NCBI GenBank assembly: GCA_964036665.1
Contig: OZ038531.1
Span: forward strand, 4,836,168-4,900,167
Reading direction: 5' to 3'
Source: Gordius sp. MW1
Taxonomy: Eukaryota > Nematomorpha > Gordioida > Gordea > Gordiidae
DNA length: 64,000 nucleotides
Every line of letters starts with the position of its first letter. The stretch's first letter is position 1. Both the position numbers and the translations under genes were made by a program. Below are positions 55,682 through 64,000 of this stretch, piece by piece. The notes beneath the pieces are model-generated. The model was given only the letters and a program-made list of their open reading frames with translations, had not been told where the DNA came from and made no database searches.

Positions 55682-57558
55682 AAAATAATATTAAATCAAT
55701 AAATGCCAGCATTAACATATGTACAAAAGTTGAAATTTTTATAATTGTCTATGTTTAACATAGTAATATATCAAAATATTGGCCAGTACTCTAGTCATTT
55801 TCGTTCGACCTATGAGCGCCATAAACTGCTAACTAAAAGGTAAAATTTAAAATCTATATTTTTAATGTTTTTAATAATTTATTTATATTTACAGAATGTA
55901 CGCAATAGGGTGGGTTGTACGAAGTCTCATTGTGTCTCTCATAAGTTAATATCGGGATCCATGTGCAAGAATCTTGGTTATACTTAAATCTTTGATAAAG
56001 GGCTGTTATACTGAATAACAAATGATAAAGGTGGAGAGGTCTATAAATATTTTTCTTTTCAATTTCAGCCGAATCAGTTTGCATCCGAGGTTTGCTTGCC
56101 CTTTTGTAAGCCGCAAAAATGAAAAATATTTTTATATATCACAAATTTTGTGCTAATATCTTGATAATAGTATACGCGGCGCGCTTCTTGCTCCTCGAAA
56201 ATAAAACCATGTCTTTGATTTTAAGATATCCGCTATGTGAGATCATTATACTTCCCAAAACTCTTGACACCAATTATTTTGTAACCTAATTATTTTGCTA
56301 ACTGCCGAGGTTAATTTTTGTAGTCCATTATCAAAATAATTTTTATTAATAATAGTTTATTTGGGATTAAATTCTTTAATTTTCGAATAAGTACAAAAGT
56401 AGGAAAAGAGAAAAAGTTTATTATATATCGCGAATTTTTCTTGAAATCCGATTCATACGATCTTGAATACACGCAGACGGTGCGCTTAATCTCAAAAATA
56501 AAATTAAATGATATGTATCCAATTGATACCGGATATAATAAAAATAGCATGTTGGAATATATAAATTAAGTTCATTCGCTCTTATCAGATTATTGAAACT
56601 TATGTCGAGGTCTATCTATAGCAATATTATAAATTTTAGTCATTGTCCTACTGGTTTTTCAAAGTTGCTTAAGCATATTTAATTTGAATTGACCAAAGAT
56701 AGAAGATATCGTTGTGTGCAATCCATAAGTTTAGAATGCTGAACAGGATGGATAAGTTATGAAAGTTTAATGCTCAACCTGATGCCAATATAATAAAACG
56801 CACAATCATAAGAATAATGTTGTTATATAACATTTAATTAAAACTAACATACAAATCCTTAAAGGTCGTTAGGAGTTTAAAGAAACTTGTCCCTAAAATA
56901 CTTAATTAACACATGTTATAAAAATAGAGTAATTGCATAAAGTCTGAGAACATTTGTTGTAGCCTTTTAGCAGATTCTTACTCTTATATTGGTCTTTAAT
57001 ATGCCAATTTGTGACAAACCTATATCCATTATTTGTCATATCGTCGAAATTTAACATCATATTTTTAATAGAAATATATTAAGGAGGCAACCACGGTGTT
57101 ACTTATACCCGGGTACTACCATGTTATGGGCAAAAAATGTATTAAGTTTAAAACTTAGTAAAGTTTTTATAATCGACCCTTTAAGGCCATACTAAGTAAT
57201 GAAAAGATAGGATACTATAATTTTATTATCTATAAAATCAGGGAATAAAACGATCATGATAACTCGTTACATAAATGAAAAAAATTGAGGAATTTTGTAT
57301 AAACAAATGGGTATGATTTGCTAGGAAAGAAATTTATTGAAAAAAATATGAGTTGTTATAATATATTTATAATGTTTTAAGATATTGATGGTGACAGAGT
57401 TTAATATTTGCCCAATCGTTGGTTATGATACAAAATGTCAAAGAGTTAACGGACGGTAAGTTTGAATGCAATAAAATTTTGCTCGTGACTATTCTACTGC
57501 ATGAGATTCGGCAAGGAGCTTAGAGGATACAAATTAATTTTTATTATGAGACTAATCT
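55682..57558. other. Intergenic; two related unassigned minus-strand frames
   Basis: Minus-strand frames at 55854-56084 (ends near CVHS|GTAAAT), about 56050-56200 and 56311-56550 are longer than expected. The latter two share a FIFE...VY...F pattern, suggesting a diverged duplication. No splice model, start or known domain could be fixed. The rest is AT-rich. Confidence 0.35.
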
Positions 57559-60500
57559 CTAAGCAACTTCGACGGGACCATTTTGTGATCGAGACACCTG
57601 TGGTGACTTATCGCGGGGTGTCTTAACGTCTTCTTGAACAACTCCACTATCCCTCCGCAACTCGTCGTCATTAGGACAATCGTTTTTAAGACTTTCAACC
57701 TCTGGAATATTATTGTTATGATCAAGGAGAATGGAATTATAATCTTGTCCTAGCAATATATCGGTCGCTCTGTGATTAATGGAGGCGGGCGGTTTTCTAC
57801 CGTGATAACTACCGCTTTGGCTACTAGGAGCCGTACTACCGCCATGTCCACTCGTAGATTCACTGCTTCCACTAATTGCTTCTAACCCCGCTGCTAATTG
57901 TTCCGCTTCGCTACTTGGCTTGGGATCATCTTTAGCATTCGTAGGCGTAACGGTGGCAACCGCTTTTTTCACGTAACCCGGCGAAAAAGCGCCTAAAGGC
58001 ATGCGGGAACCGAAACTTCTGATGCTTGCTAAAGAGGCTCGCCCATCGTTGCTATTGTTATTATTAGCGTTTTTAACGTAGTAGGGAGCAGTAGCTGGAG
58101 CATTTCCGACACCACCATCGTAATAAGCCATTATACCATTGCCTCCACCACCGTTAGCTGGCATTCCAAGTCCGGGGTTCCCGAGTTTTTTCATGTCAAT
58201 CATTTCGGACCTCGCATATGGGGGTGGAATAAAACCGCCCCCTCCTTCACTGCCACCATAAACACCGGGCCCAGATAATCTATAATTACCGTGACCTCCG
58301 CCACCGTTGGCACCAGCTGCTAGAGCGAAAGAGCTTCCTCCGTGGGTGAGTTGATGAGCCAAGAGATCTTTGGAGCCGCGTTTTCGTCTCACGCAATGGT
58401 AAAACGTTACGGCTACCATGATGGCAATCAAAAAACTAACTACAACTACTAGCACTATGACGATGACGGCTGATGAGGACATGGTGTGGGTGTGAGTTCC
58501 TTTAGCTCTTTCCCCACCACCTCTCGTTTCCAGCGGCAAATTTTGGCTGGCCGGAAATATGGCATCAGCCATCATTGTTCCTTCCCCGTTTGACCCAAGC
58601 CTCCATGGAGTCGGGATGGACAATGAGCGTTGCCTTATTAAGGTTTCGGCCCTGGACATAACTTGATCAGTACTTTTGTCCAAAGGTGCTAATGGTATGG
58701 GTGTCACTTTAACTTTCATAAAGGGTTCGCACTCTAACAAAGAGACCGGGGCTTGAGAACTGAGCCCGAGGGCTGATTGGATTCGCTCTTTTATACTTAG
58801 CAACGCCGCCATTTTATCTTGTGAATTGAGTTCTTGCAGGTGACAATTGTCGTTAAAACGCAACACGAATCCTTCATCCTCTTTATCCGAAGATTGTAGC
58901 GGCATTACACTTTTCGTCGCCACAGAGGATGCTGTTGTAGACATAGTTGTAATTGTAGATGGTACCACAGTCTCTTGCCGGGTCATTTCTTCTAACATAA
59001 CCTCTCCCCCAGACTGTTCCCCGATATCTTCAAAGTATTTTCCCTTAGCACCTTCATCCGTTTCCTGATCTGCACCGGTAAAAGTTTCGTTAGTCCCTAA
59101 AATTGGGAATGGTGGTATAAATGGCTGCAATGGGCTTGCTACTTCCATATTGGCCATCATAGCGTCACCGTGTGTTGTAGATTCTCCATCGCTCCCCCTA
59201 TTCCCAACTGTACTCTCAGCATTACCCGGAATGATAGTTAATTCCTGAACCTGACCACTGAATTGACCTCTGCCATTTTGGGTTGACAAGGTGTCTAAGC
59301 TCCCCAATCCCGCGTTCAATATAACGGACGTAAAAAGAGAGACTTCACTCGGCGGTGGGGAGGTCATTGATATTACTTGTGTTTCGTTGTCAGCGGCTCT
59401 TTCAAGTTCCATAGATGTGGCCCTTTTTAAAACACTACTGCCTTCGCTATATTCATTGGTAGAGGAATGTGTAGTGGGCCTGTTTGAAATCACGGTTTCG
59501 GTTAAAAAAGTATGTTCATGCAAATTGACCGGCATTAAAGTGGTTGTAGTATGCAAAGCAGTAGTCATAGTTGGCGGACCTAAACCTTCTCGTATTGCTG
59601 CTAGCAAATCCATAGATCGATTTGTGCTTTTTAATTCTTGTTCCATCAGCTGTGTACTTAAAAGAGCGCTTCGATCAATTGGCAATGATGCCATCGGCAC
59701 AATAAAACTGTTATTAAAATCGGTTTGGCTTTCTACGGAGAGTTCGTGGGGTAAGGTTGTTACTTGTTGCACGGTGGTTAAACTTTCTTCCATGACCCTC
59801 AGCAAATCCATGGGCAAACTAGTAGTTATTTCTGCTTGCAAATCGGTGTTAGTCTCTAATTGAGACATGTTGTGAGTGGTAATGTTACTGAAAACAATTT
59901 CTGACTTCACGAAATCGTCGAACCCTAGATCTTGAGCTAATCCCTGGGGAGTGGATGTCAACTGTCCTTCTTGAAGCATGAAATGACTTGTTAAAAATTC
60001 GGGATCATCTAGTATATCTCGATCATCCGAGTCAGGCATAAATTTTGCCATTTTAGAAATTTCTTCTGCGCCAACGCTTTTACTTTCACTTTGTGGAGGA
60101 TTTGAAAAGGTGTTTTGTGCCATGGAATCGGTGATGGCAAAATGTTTCATCATTGCAACCAAATCGGTACCATTGTTGCCGCTACCTATTAACATAAAAT
60201 TATGTAATTAAATAATCATGGGCGTAAGGAGGCGGCGGGGAGGAAATCCAAAAATTGCTTAAAACTTATCAAATTTATTTTCCAAAAATTATCATTTTGC
60301 CCTTCTCTAAAACATTATTGCCCCCCCCTCTAAATCCAATGCTGGCTACGTCCATGTGAATTATGGTTTATATAATATAGGGTATGCTTTCAATATAATA
60401 TTAATTCGAGACCGTTATAATTATTATGGCAATACTATTTAGGTGTTGATAGAAAAATTTGGAAAATTTCATTGAAATTTAACATACATAAGATGTACTA

Positions 60501-63500
60501 ACTAGTAATATTTAAACATCATTAGTTAGCTTTAAAAATGGCACTGATATATCTCTTATTTTGAATAACAATTTCATTTACTATTAGTGGTGTTCATGAA
60601 AGAGTCAGTCTCGACGCTAGGGATAGTTCTAACAGGCTGTAAGTTTGCGTAAGTAGTAGCGGGTTGGGGTGTTCCTTGACTTAATACTTGCTCCATCGTG
60701 GACAATAAGTCTTGTTTGGCCGCTATTTCACAATTTTAAATAAAATGTAAACAAATTTGATATTTTTTTATTTATTTAGAGATGTTTAAAATGTATATAT
60801 AAAAGGCATTATACTAGTTTGAGAGCTCTCATTTATTTGTCCAAAAGTTTGATTGTTTATTGACCAATTTCCCAAATTGGTAGTTTGAAGGGAATCTAAA
60901 GTTGTAGCGGGACTGGTTAATTCCAAAGGCAAAACAGGCCTTGTATTTATATCCATTGACATATCTCTATTCACTAATAAAACAAATTTAAAAATTGTAA
61001 TTGCATATCAATTAAAAACTATTTCATCTGATCGAATGAACCTCTAAGCCATTGAACAAGATTAAAAAAAACTTTACGACTTTAAAAATAAAACAATTGA
61101 TTTCCAAATTTTATAAATACTTTTGGGGGTCATGGAAACATTCGAACTCGAATCGTTGGCATTAAGTGACGCGATCATAAGGGCGACTAAATCGTTTTCT
61201 CCCCCTAATATTGCAAGGATTTAGAAACAATCAAAGTTTTAAAATATTTTAAAAATTATTGTGTTTTTTAAAATAATATGAAATTAAGTTTCCTTGATTG
61301 AAACAAGAGATGATTGATAAAAACTATGTTAATATTTCATTTCACATAATACCAATATGAAATAATTGAAGAGGGTACCTGAAGTCTCAAGCCCGTTAAA
61401 AGTTACACTCTGATGCACAGGATTTTGGAATGTATAAGGTTGGATAGAGGGTTGTGGTGTCTTATTTTTGGGTTCGATACTACCTAGGAATTGCATAACG
61501 TGTGCTGCTAAATCACTTTCCGGTGCAGATGCTAAGAAGATAAGTTCGAGTTTTATTTTATATATATAACGTAAAAAATAATTTAAATTTAGTAGAAAAG
61601 CTTGGGCTACGAAAAGTAATGAGAAAGGTTTTATGACAATATTATATAATTAATTTTTAAACAAATGCAAAAAAAGTCACTATAATGTTAAGTCATGAAT
61701 ATGTTAAGGGAATTACAAATTATAAATATGATTGAGTATGATTTCTAATTGTATACCTATGTATATGTTTTTTTTACAAAAAATTAAAAACCATTTTATA
61801 TCGTAATTTTTTTAAATAAAAAATTACTAAAGACGTCGTCCCGTTCTTGGATATCTTGAAAAGCATCCGATGTTAAATTAGAGTCGCCGGTTAAATTAGG
61901 CAAAAATGTTGATGAAGCAATTGCTTCCGTCGTAATCATATTCTCTGCAATAAATACAATTTATTTTTATAAAATTGGGAAAAAAGTTAGAGTTTCTGAT
62001 TAAAAACAAGTGGTCGAATTTATAGCTGGGCAAATTGGAAATCGATAAAAGGAGCAGCATCCTGTTAAATGATATAATATTCTAGGTAACTAGGCCATAC
62101 AAATAGGTTTTGTAACGCAATGTCCCCTTCCCTCCTTCCTACAAAAGCTTCATATAAAAACGTAAATTAGTATATGGCCAAAATCACCAAAATTATACAA
62201 TATGATTTAATAAACAATGCCGATTAGGTTCATGATATTAAAAAACCTTTTTATTTTCTTTTTAAAGGGTTTTATTCTATTTAATCTTTGTCTTATTCAA
62301 AATTATTAACTCTTTAGATAATAATTGTTAATAGTAAATCCCAAATTAGATTCGCACTTTTTTCAATATTAGTTATTTTGGCGACTTCTTGGCTCAAAAT
62401 TAAGCATATGATGTTGATATACGATATTATTTATATTTAAAAAACAATTAAAAATTCGGGTTGAATAGAATGAATTAAATGTATATTTTATATTCTTAAG
62501 AGCGGACTTGAAAAACCATCCACAGATGTTTAAAAAAAACTTTTCATTTGACACGCGCTATTTCAAATGGCATAATATTTAATTAGAGTAAAATTACATT
62601 AATTTCTTTTATTTTGGAAAGGCCTCCTGTTTGGGCCATAAAATGTATTAACAAACCTCTATATAAACTTTCGAATAAAATAATTGCAAGTGATATTATT
62701 TTTTATATCGGGAGGTTTAAAGCATATTAAAATAAATTTCATAAGCTATATCAAAACTTTTATGACAGTAACTAAGTCACGACCAGATGGTTTCATGTTT
62801 GAAGTTTATGCGTGTCTTAATTTGAACTATATTATTACATTTACACATATTAAATTTTAATAGGGTCAAACTTTAAAAATACGATATATAGCCTATTACA
62901 AACAAAAAACTTTTAATTTATGAAATATACTTTTTATAAGAAAAAAAAGAGATGGAATTTAAAAAATTTAAGTTACCAGTGGAATTGGTAGCATTCGGTT
63001 GTGTATTTGCTGTCATTGTTGTTAAAGTTAAATTCTGTGAGATTGCCTCAGATCCTAATGTCGATTGAATTGCAGCTGATTCTGGATAAGATGTGAATTC
63101 TATAGATATTGAAGTTTTTTAAACATACATAATAAATAAAATCATTGCTTTTTTATATTGTGGGCAATAATTCAGAGAAATTACGTTAAAGAAGAGTATT
63201 TATTCAATTTTTGTTAATCCTTAATATTTTTTTGATCATCATCTACTTTAAAAATTACATAACCCTGTCGAATATTTCATGTGGCTTTCTATCGGCCATT
63301 ACAAATTATAGCTTGCCACTTATTGCGATATGTTAAAACTTTCAAATAAGCTCAATCAAATATATTTAAAAAAATGACTCTAATTATAATCAAAATCGGT
63401 CAAAATAAAAGTTAATATTAGTCCCCAAAAAGTTGACAACCTTGGGTGGTCATGTGGTTGGGCATGGTAGAAGAGGTATTAGTGCTGGCGACTGTGTCAA

Positions 63501-64000
63501 TTGGCAACGGTAAATTGAGAATTTCGTTCATAATTGATTCACTTTGTACTCGCAAAACTGTATTGGTAGAAGTACTTCCATTTTCGGGTAATTGGAAAAC
63601 TAAAGTTTCATTTAAAATCATTGGAGCCGATAAATTATTGATCGATATCGATTGATTAGAATCGATGATTGGTTCAGCAATCGGATTTTGAATCGTGATT
63701 GATTCGGGTCCGGTGACAGTCATAGAATTTTGTGTGAATAAAGCAGTAGGAATTGTTTCGTTCCTTCCTATAATATAAGTCCCGATCTGTGTTACGGGTT
63801 CAAGCGGACTGATCATTGAGCTTTCAGGCAAGACAGAAAAATTATTTGTCATATTATAGGCTGAAGGTGTAATATCTATAGTCGTAGATTCATTTTGAAG
63901 CTCCCCACCAACTGGACTTGTAGTAGAGGTATTAGTATGATACCCAATAAAGATTTCACCGGGGATATTAGCTAAAGTGTTATTTGAATTTAGATTATAG
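57559..64000 (-). CDS. Ser/Thr-rich single-pass membrane protein, 3' part (5' end outside window)
   Basis: Eight exons visible on the minus strand: beyond 64000 to 63441, 63099-62977, 61944-61828, 61531-61379, 61204-61121, 60973-60815, 60722-60582 and 60185-57559. Every junction is phase 1 and the frame is open throughout (about 1320 residues). The ectodomain is rich in Ser, Thr, Asn with many NxS/T sites and no known fold. A juxtamembrane stretch with two Cys (NDNCHLQELNSQDKMAALL ... LLECEPFMKVKVTP) precedes one TM helix (about 58405-58485, VIVIVLVVVVSFLIAIMVAV). The tail is Gly/Ser-rich with a PPPY WW-binding motif (about 58220) and an acidic end. The architecture is mucin- or receptor-like; I do not recognise an ortholog. 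The DLLxxMxxxL motif recurs at several exon starts. Confidence 0.85.
60217..60356. mobile_element. Poly-G/C MITE in an intron of the Ser/Thr-rich protein gene
   Basis: It begins CATGGGCGTAAGGAGG and ends TGGCTACGTCCATG, inverted relative to 35052-35213. Flanks TAAATAAT and TGAATTAT match at 6 of 8. It lies in the intron between exons 60722-60582 and 60185-57559. Confidence 0.65.

Noticed and set aside
59291-59863. 190-codon plus-strand frame inside the Ser/Thr-rich protein gene
   Set aside because: It is antisense to a well-supported exon; its length reflects the low stop density opposite Ser/Thr-rich coding sequence.

Overview
This is a window from an AT-rich, repeat-dense invertebrate (metazoan) nuclear genome. 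The evidence is spliced genes with GT-AG introns, a DUF229 protein, immunoglobulin and Ly6-type extracellular domains, an EB-like cysteine module, and eukaryotic transposons: LINE, mariner, hAT, Helitron and Gypsy. I cannot name the species. The protein families would suit an ecdysozoan or another protostome, but that is inference.

Layout. 1-28 kb is almost entirely mobile DNA: LINE C-terminal fragments, a decayed mariner, a three-unit 296-bp tandem repeat with promoter-like and poly(A)-like signals, hAT derivatives with 8-bp target duplications, two adjacent Helitrons (one carrying about 2.3 kb of pure CATA repeat), and a Helitron-type 5' end running into a 157-bp palindromic minisatellite next to a broken Pif1-like helicase. 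28.7-37.4 kb holds two plus-strand genes: a membrane-anchored DUF229 protein (2 exons) and a type I membrane protein with Ig-like regions, a duplicated cysteine module and an EB-like module (6 exons). 39-45 kb is a composite repeat block with two hAT insertions and a 260-bp satellite, followed by an end-to-end Helitron. 47.2-47.7 kb is a small minus-strand Ly6-like gene. 48.4-55.7 kb is a degraded Gypsy retrotransposon with very short LTRs, a missing integrase core and two insertions. 57.6-64 kb is the 3' part of a large minus-strand gene for a Ser/Thr-rich single-pass membrane protein. All seven of its visible introns are phase 1, and several exons open with the same short DL motif.

The four host genes all look like secreted or membrane proteins and show no operon-like link. 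Exons were placed by eye from splice sites and reading-frame continuity; summed exon lengths keep frame for the DUF229, Ig and Ser/Thr-rich genes. The most interesting items are the phase-1 exon series, the duplicated cysteine module, the 296-bp array, the CATA expansion inside a Helitron, and a recurring inverted-repeat motif at junctions between repeat modules.
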